Source: Bacteroidaceae bacterium
GTDB taxonomy: Bacteria > Bacteroidota > Bacteroidia > Bacteroidales > Bacteroidaceae
NCBI GenBank assembly: GCA_017560125.1
Contig: JAFYOS010000025.1
Span: 82,424 to 146,423, forward strand
DNA: 64,000 nt
Direction of reading: 5' to 3'
Shown in pieces: positions 57,401-64,000 of this stretch. The position numbers and the translations under genes were made by a program. How positions within the stretch are numbered: the first letter of the stretch is position 1; each line of letters begins with the position of its first letter. The notes under the pieces were generated by a model, which searched no databases, was not told where the DNA came from, and saw only the letters and a list, made by a program, of their open reading frames with translations.

Positions 57401-57743
57401 GGAACACGCGTATGGTTCCCCACATCTTGCCAAGCAGATATTCGGCGTTGCTCAACGGCCTCACATAGAATATCTCGGAGGTGTCGAGCTGTTTGTCGCG
57501 TTTAAGGTATTCCGAAGCAAGAAATATGGACACAATGGCCTGTCCTACGTTGAACGTAAGCATCAGTGAGTAGCCCAACAGCGTGGGTATGCTCTCTACG
57601 TAGCGCGACTCCTCGAGCGTGGCAATAGCTGTGAAAATTGTTGCTACGACCGTGAGGGTGGCAAACACCTTGAAGAACCAGCTTCGGTAAAGAAGCTTCG
57701 ATTCGTATTTCGAAACAGATTGTATGTTTTTTAGAAAGAGCAT
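54402..57743 (-). CDS. ABC-2 permease fused to an M1-like domain without zinc motif and a golvesin-like domain
   Basis: A 1113-residue membrane protein. Residues 1-272 hold seven to eight helices of an ABC-2 permease (VFATLTVVATIFTAIAT; VGQAIVSIFLASEYLKRDKQ; EYLLGKMWGTIRVFLLLNFLVIAIGI). From ~285 to ~800 the part outside the membrane resembles the M1 aminopeptidase fold attached to similar Bacteroidota permeases, but HExxH and GxMEN, the M1 catalytic motifs, are absent (the equivalent region reads MLFLPERGFGLWQFDFHWH). Residues ~985-1113 match golvesin/xanthan-lyase-type beta domains (ELYYHVRRPW ... VTLTNKTKLRYISADAVKLV). Its ATPase is the gene 48 nt upstream. The non-catalytic M1 part might grip a peptide substrate; this is inference. 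Confidence 0.85.
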   Translation of the reverse strand: MLFLKNIQSVSKYESKLLYRSWFFKVFATLTVVATIFTAIATLEESRYVESIPTLLGYSLMLTFNVGQAIVSIFLASEYLKRDKQLDTSEIFYVRPLSNAEYLLGKMWGTIRVFLLLNFLVIAIGIVCGYTKLGMAVDIGSFFSYFLLINLPTLVYIIGLSTLLMLVIKNQALTFVILLGYIGLTAYYIGDKCYYLFDYMCYNVPLMESTITGFADLPLLIVHRLLYLFLGFSFILFSILMFRRLPNSHYALLPWGVFAVVMFLGSLFLGYHHVSNYTDKDSYRSQLIELNNQNVNNPKIVTDSCNINVVQQGEKLFFETEITGCPTKSSAQFTFTLNPGFAVTEALSNGASLGVEREEHLVKITFPEEKSVQDTIRLLLKYEGVIDERICYLDIPEELLVESGGLNKYKMGKRYAFQAADFTMLTPESYWYPRPGVCYSDESPDWQQNYFTNFSMTVTPNAGMTPVSQGKISLSEDSLSTSFTLEYPLQSLSLLIGDYKNLSVESDNTEYSVWYINGHDYFVEHFDSIQDTLPKVIREMRRELEKDFELTYPFKRFSFVEVPVHFASFSRTWTRSQERQQPEMLFLPERGFGLWQFDFHWHIKWRKDMREHNRDRGGRILTDVQIQAEVFSMLSTLLRDQNGGVKFDEGRMGRRSVTMTENPYYLFPQMYNFKYNIYSTDWPVANRLIELRLSRTPFWEQFLQRNVNGLSNEEKCVLLLQERSFRDLLKDVELRNLMNNIIEVEGKKLFLGAEKALGVVAFRDTLFNYVKAHAFKNLSFEAMLDSIGRQTGSDLLGVLKEWEKPVQVSEFLFGAPSVTKVTTAKKDVFQGEIVISNISDVPGTVNMKLIFWTRNGDKQTFDGAKKPNEWVVNFGPRETKRIITHWEEAPNMFACTALFSKNLPMHIAPHSGKVETGKTLIPEGEYPLSADFLLEKDEIIVDNEDETLFELSVPPPSGLLNEWIKKKSIDEDFKYSGFREWNPPMRWTLTTDGAFYGKSIRSAAVIRAGGGEEYAKWKLPVPEHGRYELYYHVRRPWDFGGGWHNRGRRMYNFIIETDDYIEEHELNMRRVNDGWTLLGTFDVACDTMTVTLTNKTKLRYISADAVKLVKRKD

Positions 57744-57791
57744 ACGCCCGATATTACTTTAGAGGGATTCCCGGTTAGTAAAAAAAGTGTT

Positions 57792-58685
57792 TTAGTCGTT
57801 AAGCCACAGGTTCAGGTTTTTCTCCATGAAATAGACATAGGCGTGCTCGAGGTTCGGGGGCATATTTTCGGCCTCGTACTCGTCGAACTTGTCGGCAACG
57901 ACCTGTATATCCCACATGTCGTCCTTGGGGATGGTGGCAATGATGGGATATTTCTGATTGATGGCATTGTACTCCTTGTCGTTCACACACAGACGCCACA
58001 CCTTGCCCTCGGCGCGCTTGAGCATCTCCTCGGGAGAACCTCTGAAGGATATTTCGCCTTTGTTCAGCAAGGCCATATTGTTGCACGAGCTGGATACATC
58101 GCCCACGATGTGCGTTGACAGGATGATGGTGGTATCGTTGCTACTAACCTGTGTCAGCAGGTTTCTGAAACGGATGCGTTCCTCGGGATCGAGACCTGTT
58201 GTCGGCTCATCGACTATTATCACCTTGGGCTCGTGTATAAGCGCCTGGGCAATACCCAAACGGCGTTTCATACCACCCGACAGGTTGGCCGCATAGCGCT
58301 CGCGCACCTCGTATAGTCCCACCTTCTCGAGCATGTCGGCTACCGCCTTCTTGCGCACCTTGTTGTTATTCATACCCGAAAGGCGTGCAGCGTAGTCGAG
58401 GAACTCGGCCACCTTGTACTTAGCAAAAAAGCGGAAATCCTGTGGCAGGTAGCCAAGGATACGTCTTACCTCCCTGCGCTCTTTCAGCAAGTTGCAACCG
58501 TACATTTCTATTTCGCCCGATGTAGGCTCCATCAGAGCCACCAATATGCGCATAAAGGTCGATTTGCCGGCACCGTTGGGCCCCAACAATCCGAACATAC
58601 CTGACGGTATCTCTAAATTTATATCCTTCAGGGCGTGGTTGCCATTGGGGTATATCTTATTTAGATTTTTTATTATTATTGACAT
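57792..58685 (-). CDS. ABC transporter ATP-binding protein, first gene of the export operon
   Basis: A 297-residue ATPase of the ABC-2 drug/antibiotic type. Walker A GPNGAGKST at 35-43, Q-loop GYLPQDFRFFAKYKV, signature LSGGMKRRLGIAQALIH, Walker B VIIVDEPTTGLD, His switch LSTH, then an ~80-residue C-terminal regulatory part. It is clearly paralogous to the ATPase domain of the RND-ABC fusion: both share GLDPxERIRFRNLL and a Ser-Ser-Cys-Asn stretch after the His switch. It starts the seven-gene minus-strand operon; the 230-nt region before it is AT-rich and I found no convincing promoter box there. Confidence 0.93.
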   Translation of the reverse strand: MSIIIKNLNKIYPNGNHALKDINLEIPSGMFGLLGPNGAGKSTFMRILVALMEPTSGEIEMYGCNLLKERREVRRILGYLPQDFRFFAKYKVAEFLDYAARLSGMNNNKVRKKAVADMLEKVGLYEVRERYAANLSGGMKRRLGIAQALIHEPKVIIVDEPTTGLDPEERIRFRNLLTQVSSNDTTIILSTHIVGDVSSSCNNMALLNKGEISFRGSPEEMLKRAEGKVWRLCVNDKEYNAINQKYPIIATIPKDDMWDIQVVADKFDEYEAENMPPNLEHAYVYFMEKNLNLWLND

Positions 58686-58851
58686 CGGACGAAAGCACTA
58701 TACGTTAATTTTAATTATGACTATAAAGATACTGCTAAGTTTAATATTTATTATAAGGTTTTATAATTTTAACACTAATTTGGCGCATTATTATAATCAT
58801 TTCACATATATTCCTATGTAAACAGACGAACCACCTTGCTACATTTAATCA

Positions 58852-58887
58852 CAAATGGCAGCGGAAGCCATGCTCCGCTGCCATTTG
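58852..58887 (-). terminator. Hairpin terminator after the papain-like gene
   Basis: Perfect 14-bp stem CAAATGGCAGCGGA / TCCGCTGCCATTTG with an 8-nt loop, 29 nt beyond the stop on the minus strand. The following T-run is weak, so it separates the papain-like gene from the export operon only partly. The stretch 58688-58851 is AT-rich and shows no ORF I can support. Confidence 0.75.
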
Positions 58888-58916
58888 AAATATCCGAGCT
58901 GTATAGAAACAGCCTG

Positions 58917-61900
58917 TTACTTGTTCAGTATTTTCTTACCATCGACGATATTTATACCCTTCTGCAATTCCTTCAATCGCTGTCCCGAGATATTGTAGAT
59001 TACTCGAGTGCCGGGCTGCGCCTGAATGACATCGGTGATGCCGGTAGGAGCAGTGACGGGATCAATGGTTTCGAAGGTGATACCCTCGAGCTTGAAGGCG
59101 TTGATGCCGAAGCTTGCCTGGCCTGTAAGGTTCACAATGATACCCAACGCCACTTCGGTTTCTTCGGTGAGGGTGAATTCGAGGCTGCCACTCACGAGCT
59201 TGCTCCATGCAATGGCCTGCGCTTCGCAATCGCTGTCGGCTATCATGGTTTTTCCCTTGCACACTACCAAGCGGCTGTTCTGAGCATCACTGCCATCGCC
59301 GAATTTCACGCTGAAGGTATATTTACCGGCGGGCAATTTGATAGCCTGCCACAAACGATAGTCGAGCAGCGGTGTCGCAAAGCCACTCCACTGTGTTTCG
59401 AAGGTGATATCGCTGTGGTGCTCGGTGTCGATGTGCGCTCCGGTGGTGATGCTTCCAACGACGATAGCGTTGGCCTCCTGCCACTTAGAGCGGCTTCCTG
59501 CGCGGATAGCCAAGGGCAGGAATCGGCTGCTGTTATTGGGGTTCACCGTACCCGTAGCTGTGACGAAAGGATTCTTGTAGTTGGTGAGGTACTTGGACGA
59601 TATATCGCCATGCATAAGTGCATTGGTATCAAGCGTAAAGACGCCCAAAGCCGAGTTCCATGCATCGCCGTCGGGGCCGAAGCCTATGCGCTGGGCGTGA
59701 CATGTCGAGCCACTACGGTCGAGCACATCGCCACCGCTCTGATTGAAATCGTAGTAAAGCATCAGCATATCGTTGGCCTGAGCCGACTGCACATCGCTTA
59801 TATGCTTGTTGCCATACGAAGCAATCTCATCCTTGGTGAGAGCAGAACCCCAAAGGCGCACCTCGTCAATCTGTCCCTGGAAACCTTCCGATGAGGCACC
59901 CATGGTGATTGTTCCCAGAGCGGGGAAGGTGGTTGCCAGCTTGGTAGAGCCGTTATTCACGAGGGTGGCGTCGCGATAGAACTTGACCGTACCCTGTGTG
60001 TAAACCACAGCATAGTGGTGCCACTCATTGCGGATGATGAACTGCTCGTTCGAAGTGGCCTTCTTTGTACCCAAAGTAACCGTCAGCGCGCCCTTGTTAT
60101 CGACCGAGGTCGAGAAACCTCCCTCGCTCGAAGAGAGCATCACACTGCCCTGATACTGCTGGGGACACATCCACCACTCGAGTGTGAGGGCGCTCATTGC
60201 CTCGTCATAGGGGCAAGGTATCTGCAAGCTCTCTACACCGGTGAAATTGAGGCAAGTACCGGCATCGTCGTTGCTTACCACCAGGTAGCGACCACGGGTT
60301 AGCGCGTCGTCGCCCAAGCTGTTGGCCACTTTCAGTGTAATATCGTAAACGCCGGGAGCAACGGGGGCAATGTATGGCGACTGACCATCGACCAACAAGA
60401 TGCGACTGCCGTTATTGAGCTCCCAATTCCACGATGTGGGGCTGTAGCGGCTGTTATCGATGAGCTGCATAGTGTCGCCCAGCATGATGGCTGTGTGAGA
60501 AACGTCGAAGCGGGCTTCGGGCGCTGCCTCGCACACCACTACCTCGTGGGTGACGCTGCTGCTACCATATGCATTGCTTACGGTAAGTGTCACCGAGTAG
60601 GTACCTGTGTTGGGATAGAGAGCTGTAGCATTGGTGCCCCTTATCTCTTCAACCTCGGCGCCGGGAAGGCTCCACACGTAGGTACATCCATCGCCCTGGC
60701 TGCAGTTCACAAAGCTGAAACGGTCGCCGGCGGGCAATGTGTCGTTAAGGATATTGAAAGCTGCAACCGGAGCGTTACCCTTGGTTATTGTTATCTCCTT
60801 GGTTGCTGTCAGCGTGTCGCCCGATGCAAACAGGGCTGTACACATGACTGTGTAGGTACCCTCGTTGGCAAATACGAAAGTGGGCGAAGTGCCATAGAGC
60901 TCGGGCATATCGGTACCGGGAACAGTCCATGTCCAATCGGTAGCGTCGAGCGAGCTCTGAGCGGTAAGACGGAAAGGAAGACCTGCCGCAAAATTGCTCT
61001 CCTCGTCCAATATGGTCAACGACGATGCTTTCGGGCTGTTGGCAAAGATACCCTCCTCTGTTTGGATCTCTTTGTAACCCATAGAGCGGTACGATGCGTG
61101 CTTGCCACCTACCCATTCGCGCAAAAGTGCCTTGCCGCCGACCATAATCTCGTCCATGGGCAGATATACAAGCAGATTGGGTTGTAGAGCAGGTCGTGCA
61201 ATGGGGGTGTACATATTCTGTTTTATCTCGGCCTGTGTGCGAGCCTTGCTCCACACGCGCACCTCATCGACAGCACCGTGCCACCATTGATTTTCGCCGG
61301 TGTGACCGAAGACGAGGTCGCCAAAGCCGGCAAGGCCCGAATTGGTGGTAGAGGTTATCTGACCTCGACGTGTACCGTTTACATAGAGGGTGAGCTTGTT
61401 ATTGTTGATTACAATGGCTATGTGATACCAGCGTGTGGTGCTGACAAATACATCGCTTACATCGAGACGATTGCCCTTGCTGGTATCCCATCCCACCGAG
61501 AGCGAGCCGTTGCTGTTGTTGTGGAAGAGGAATGTACCCCATCCCGGACCCACTTGATGTGTGTAGTTCACGTTCCTGTCGGTGCGCATACTGAACTCGA
61601 TGGTTGCCTGGCTCAAGGGCTCGGGCACTGCATTGGGGATGATAAATCCACTCTGGTCGAGCACAGCCACCTTGTTGACATCGTGGTTGGGCGATTGCAT
61701 CACCACGCGGTTGGATGCGGCCGATTCCTGTCCGTAGGCACCGGTCTGATATACCACCTTGACGGTGAAGGGACCCTCGGCACCGGTGCTAAGGGTATAT
61801 TGTGTCTGCTCGGGCGAGAGCTGTGCAATCATATTTTCGCCATCGTACACATGGTAGCCTGTGAGGGGAAGGCTCGAGGTATGCGGAGCCATCCATGTAA

Positions 61901-63416
61901 GCTGACCATCCTTCAGGCTGAGGTTGGTGGCGGGATAGAGCTGTTCGCCGGGAACCACCACGCTGATGATGGTTTCGCGGTTGGTCTTTATAATCTCTAC
62001 ATTGGTGCTGTCGAAAGGTATCTCTACACCCTCGTTCTCTACCTCGTAGTTGATGATAGAGGCTTTATAGATGTGTCCGCTACCGATGGCGCCCTCCTTG
62101 GTCTTAACGATGAAGAAGTATTTAAGAGGCTTGGTGCGATCTACCGAGGCCGTAAGGTCGGTGAGGTCGTAACCAAATTCCATGGGTTCGTAGTGCATGC
62201 CATCTACCCAACGGCCCAACATGGGAACCTCGGGCGCAGGGCTTACACCAAGCGTATTACCTGCATAGCGGAAGTGCTCGAAGGGGATTGTCATGTCGGG
62301 CTTGGTGGCATTCAAATCCTCGGAAACACCGGCACACAGCAACAGCTCGCTGCGGTGGCTGTAGTCCATAAGTAGCTTGATGGTGCGCAAGGGACGGTAG
62401 TCCTTGCGTATGATGTGTGAACCAGGCGACCACGAGAGCACATCCTTGCCAATGGCGTAGCTGTACTTGTAGGGGCAGTAGATGAAGCCGTTATTCTCCC
62501 AGCCGTCGCCCCATGAATTCGCGATAATCCATGCACCTACCTCGTCCTCGGCCACCTCGCCGATGTTGCCATCGCCGTCGAGGTCGAATTCGATGCGGTC
62601 GTCATATCCACAGACAGTAACTGCGTGGTTCAGAGCATCACCCCACGCCTTTACATATTTCATGCCTACCAATCCGGCCTCTTTATTGGCTGCTGTATTG
62701 GGGATAGAAGCCCATGTACCATAGGAGGCTACGCCGATACCGGCAACACCACCGCCATGCATGGTTTCGTCGCCGCAGTGGTTGTAGAGCCACTCCTTCA
62801 GTTCCTGACGACCTTCGGGGGTGTTTGTGGGCGCAAAGCTGATACTGTGAGCAGCTCTGTTCCACATGGCACTGTACCATTTGTCGTAGCCCTGCATCCA
62901 ACCATAGTCGGCGTCGTCGTGGGTCTGCGAACCGAACAGACGGCTATAGGTGCGACCACCATAGGTGGGTACATTGGGAATACCGATAGCCTGTGCCATA
63001 CCATCTGTGGTACTTGTCTGATAGGCAAGCAACCAGGTGAAGTGCGAGGGGTATTGGTTTTCGGGCAACGAAGCATCGAGGTCGCGATAACAGCTCATCT
63101 CGTGGGTGAACATATATGCGATGCTCTGTGCCGAACCGCAAGAGCCACCATCTTGATTGAATATCGGGGGGAAGTACTTGCTCTCACCGTTATATACATA
63201 GGCGGGCAACTGCACCCTGCCCTGCTTGGCACGCGCCTTGCGACGCGCTACATACTCGGCAGGCTGGGGCTTAGCAGAAGCATCGTACTTGAAATCGGGA
63301 AAGACGCTACGGTCAACCTTTATCACCTTGCCATCGGGCAATGTGTAGTCCTCTATTTGCGCCGACACAAAGAACGCCGACACAAGACACACTGTTAAAA
63401 GCAGAAATCTTTTCAT
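58917..63416 (-). CDS. Secreted papain-like (C1) protein with LamG and PKD domains
   Basis: A 1499-residue exported protein with signal peptide MKRFLLLTVCLVSAFFVSAQ. Residues ~65-330 have the C1A fold: FNQDGGSCGSAQSIAYMF (oxyanion Gln88, Cys93), the histidine H264 in LNHAVTVCGYDD, and N300 in WIIANSWGDGW. Between them lies an EF-hand-like loop DLDGDGNIGE (278-287). Then come an Fn3-like segment (~510-575), a LamG/concanavalin domain (~590-745), about three PKD-like domains (~810-1060), a second LamG domain (~1065-1215), a C-terminal beta domain, and a short tail IYNISGQRLKELQKGINIVDGKKILNK of the kind found at the end of many Bacteroidales exported proteins. Probably at the cell surface, binding glycans or protein. 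Whether it is an active protease is unclear, because the Cys spacing is unusual. Confidence 0.87.
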   Translation of the reverse strand: MKRFLLLTVCLVSAFFVSAQIEDYTLPDGKVIKVDRSVFPDFKYDASAKPQPAEYVARRKARAKQGRVQLPAYVYNGESKYFPPIFNQDGGSCGSAQSIAYMFTHEMSCYRDLDASLPENQYPSHFTWLLAYQTSTTDGMAQAIGIPNVPTYGGRTYSRLFGSQTHDDADYGWMQGYDKWYSAMWNRAAHSISFAPTNTPEGRQELKEWLYNHCGDETMHGGGVAGIGVASYGTWASIPNTAANKEAGLVGMKYVKAWGDALNHAVTVCGYDDRIEFDLDGDGNIGEVAEDEVGAWIIANSWGDGWENNGFIYCPYKYSYAIGKDVLSWSPGSHIIRKDYRPLRTIKLLMDYSHRSELLLCAGVSEDLNATKPDMTIPFEHFRYAGNTLGVSPAPEVPMLGRWVDGMHYEPMEFGYDLTDLTASVDRTKPLKYFFIVKTKEGAIGSGHIYKASIINYEVENEGVEIPFDSTNVEIIKTNRETIISVVVPGEQLYPATNLSLKDGQLTWMAPHTSSLPLTGYHVYDGENMIAQLSPEQTQYTLSTGAEGPFTVKVVYQTGAYGQESAASNRVVMQSPNHDVNKVAVLDQSGFIIPNAVPEPLSQATIEFSMRTDRNVNYTHQVGPGWGTFLFHNNSNGSLSVGWDTSKGNRLDVSDVFVSTTRWYHIAIVINNNKLTLYVNGTRRGQITSTTNSGLAGFGDLVFGHTGENQWWHGAVDEVRVWSKARTQAEIKQNMYTPIARPALQPNLLVYLPMDEIMVGGKALLREWVGGKHASYRSMGYKEIQTEEGIFANSPKASSLTILDEESNFAAGLPFRLTAQSSLDATDWTWTVPGTDMPELYGTSPTFVFANEGTYTVMCTALFASGDTLTATKEITITKGNAPVAAFNILNDTLPAGDRFSFVNCSQGDGCTYVWSLPGAEVEEIRGTNATALYPNTGTYSVTLTVSNAYGSSSVTHEVVVCEAAPEARFDVSHTAIMLGDTMQLIDNSRYSPTSWNWELNNGSRILLVDGQSPYIAPVAPGVYDITLKVANSLGDDALTRGRYLVVSNDDAGTCLNFTGVESLQIPCPYDEAMSALTLEWWMCPQQYQGSVMLSSSEGGFSTSVDNKGALTVTLGTKKATSNEQFIIRNEWHHYAVVYTQGTVKFYRDATLVNNGSTKLATTFPALGTITMGASSEGFQGQIDEVRLWGSALTKDEIASYGNKHISDVQSAQANDMLMLYYDFNQSGGDVLDRSGSTCHAQRIGFGPDGDAWNSALGVFTLDTNALMHGDISSKYLTNYKNPFVTATGTVNPNNSSRFLPLAIRAGSRSKWQEANAIVVGSITTGAHIDTEHHSDITFETQWSGFATPLLDYRLWQAIKLPAGKYTFSVKFGDGSDAQNSRLVVCKGKTMIADSDCEAQAIAWSKLVSGSLEFTLTEETEVALGIIVNLTGQASFGINAFKLEGITFETIDPVTAPTGITDVIQAQPGTRVIYNISGQRLKELQKGINIVDGKKILNK

Positions 63417-63452
63417 TGTATTTATCTATTGAAGGATTTAAATATTCGCAAT

Positions 63453-63479
63453 ACGCTTAATGAAAGCAAAATTAAGCGT
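63453..63479 (-). promoter_or_regulatory. Promoter -7 element inside an operator-like inverted repeat (papain-like gene)
   Basis: Minus-strand TAATTTTG (plus 63467-63474) fits TAnnTTTG and lies about 50 nt upstream of the ATG. A perfect 9-bp inverted repeat ACGCTTAAT / ATTAAGCGT (63453-63461 and 63471-63479, 9-nt spacer) covers it and the expected start of transcription. This is how a repressor site would be placed; no regulator is known. Confidence 0.5.
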
Positions 63480-63551
63480 TTATTTGATTACTTAATAAGA
63501 AATTAAGATTTTTTTACGAAAAAGTGGGCCCACAACGAGGCGTGACACTAA

Positions 63552-63599
63552 AATGGCATATGCATGGACTATCATGTGATAGTCCATGCATATGCCATT
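63552..63599. repeat. 48-bp perfect palindrome with a 2-nt centre
   Basis: Arms of 23 nt begin AATGGCATATGCATGGACTA and meet at TG (63575-63576). It has no T-run on either side. It lies in the 258-nt gap between the papain-like gene and the AT-rich right-edge ORFs. It could be a bidirectional transcription end, a cruciform, or a binding site. Confidence 0.85.
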
Positions 63600-63674
63600 A
63601 GCGAATAAATGACGCTATTAAAAGCCTCTTTTTTTTACAGACTTATCTGCAAACCAGCGATGTCGCAAAAACCC

Positions 63675-63857
63675 TTATTCATTGTGCAAATGCACTTTTC
63701 TATCCTTGTCCATTATAAATCTTTGATCAAAAGAAAATATGGGGCCATCATCGACAAGGCCATTTGTAGAAAAATATGCTTTTAGGTAGCCAATTTCAGA
63801 GTATGCCTTTACTGTCCCTTTGTTGATAAATAGAATTCTGACATATGTGTCGGCCAT
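63675..63857 (-). CDS. Short hypothetical ORF at AT-rich right edge, possibly the 3' part of a broken gene
   Basis: A 60-residue frame on the minus strand, MADTYVRILFINKGTVKAYS to DRKVHLHNE. It is lower in GC than the rest of the window. Its ATG lies inside the out-of-frame ORF that continues to the right edge (63809-64000). The protein text reads like the interior and end of a longer protein, with no signal peptide or family match. It may be a true small gene or the tail of a frameshifted one. Confidence 0.4.
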   Translation of the reverse strand: MADTYVRILFINKGTVKAYSEIGYLKAYFSTNGLVDDGPIFSFDQRFIMDKDRKVHLHNE

Positions 63858-64000
63858 TGCATTGTATAACTACATTTATCTCTTAACCTCTGCGACATTT
63901 TATATGGCAAAGAATATATTTCTTCTTCATCGTCATAAGGTTGTATCAAATATATGCTATCATATTTCTCCTCGCAATATTCAGCAAATGAAAATACCTG
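63809..64000 (-). CDS. Partial hypothetical ORF at the right edge
   Basis: A frame open from the right edge: about 63 residues, QVFSFAEYCEEKYDSIYLIQ ... PYKMSQRLRDKCSYTMQWP, ending THMSEFYLSTKGQ-stop at 63809. It overlaps the 63675-63857 frame by 49 nt in another phase. No family is recognised. The acidic first part looks genuinely coding; the last ~15 residues may be out-of-frame reading after an indel. Confidence 0.4.
   Translation of the reverse strand, partial: QVFSFAEYCEEKYDSIYLIQPYDDEEEIYSLPYKMSQRLRDKCSYTMQWPTHMSEFYLSTKGQ

Noticed and set aside
58836-62375. Long plus-strand frames opposite the papain-like gene
   Set aside because: Antisense shadows of a gene with signal peptide, LamG and PKD domains; no start signals or recognisable products.

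Overview
The window looks like a chromosomal segment from a member of the Bacteroidales (phylum Bacteroidota), probably a gut commensal. The evidence is gene content and order (an intact Bacteroidota-type division and cell-wall cluster; a recO / tRNA-Glu / rpsT / gyrB block), roughly balanced GC, few Shine-Dalgarno sites, and promoters of the Bacteroidales form TTTG - about 20 nt - TAnnTTTG. Genus cannot be fixed by reading alone.

Layout. 1-3.4 kb: the end of a heavy-metal-type RND efflux operon (adaptor C-terminus, CusA/CzcA-like pump). 3.5-9 kb: a lytic transglycosylase, and divergently an RNA methyltransferase, purD and two membrane proteins. 9.2-14.7 kb: a large secreted MG2-like protein with a decayed tandem copy, a zinc-type ABC binding protein and ATPase without a permease, and a PepSY-like periplasmic protein. 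15.0-30.9 kb: the dcw cluster mraZ-rsmH-ftsL-ftsI-murE-mraY-murD-ftsW-murG-murC-ftsQ-ftsA-ftsZ followed by a YqeY-family gene. All point the same way with tiny gaps or overlaps, behind a promoter carrying MraZ-type TGGGG boxes. 31-36 kb: a secreted protein, recO, tRNA-Glu, rpsT, gyrB and a VanX-like dipeptidase. 36-43 kb: an AraC regulator, an AspT/YidE-type transporter, nadB, a PBP4-type peptidase and a sugar nucleotidyltransferase.

43.2-58.7 kb is the most unusual part. Seven minus-strand genes form one apparent operon, in transcription order: ABC ATPase; ABC-2 permease fused to an M1-like domain lacking the zinc motif and a golvesin-like domain; TolC-like channel; lipoprotein adaptor; RND pump; a 1562-residue RND pump fused to a membrane segment and an ABC ATPase; and a second ABC-2 permease. 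This puts a complete tripartite RND exporter and two ABC-2 exporters in one transcription unit, joined by the RND-ABC fusion. Its substrate is unknown.

58.9-64 kb holds a 1499-residue secreted papain-like protein with LamG and PKD domains and an unusual active-site region, then an AT-rich right edge with a 48-bp near-perfect palindrome and two overlapping out-of-frame ORFs that may be a broken gene. No CRISPR array, integrase, transposase or rRNA was seen.
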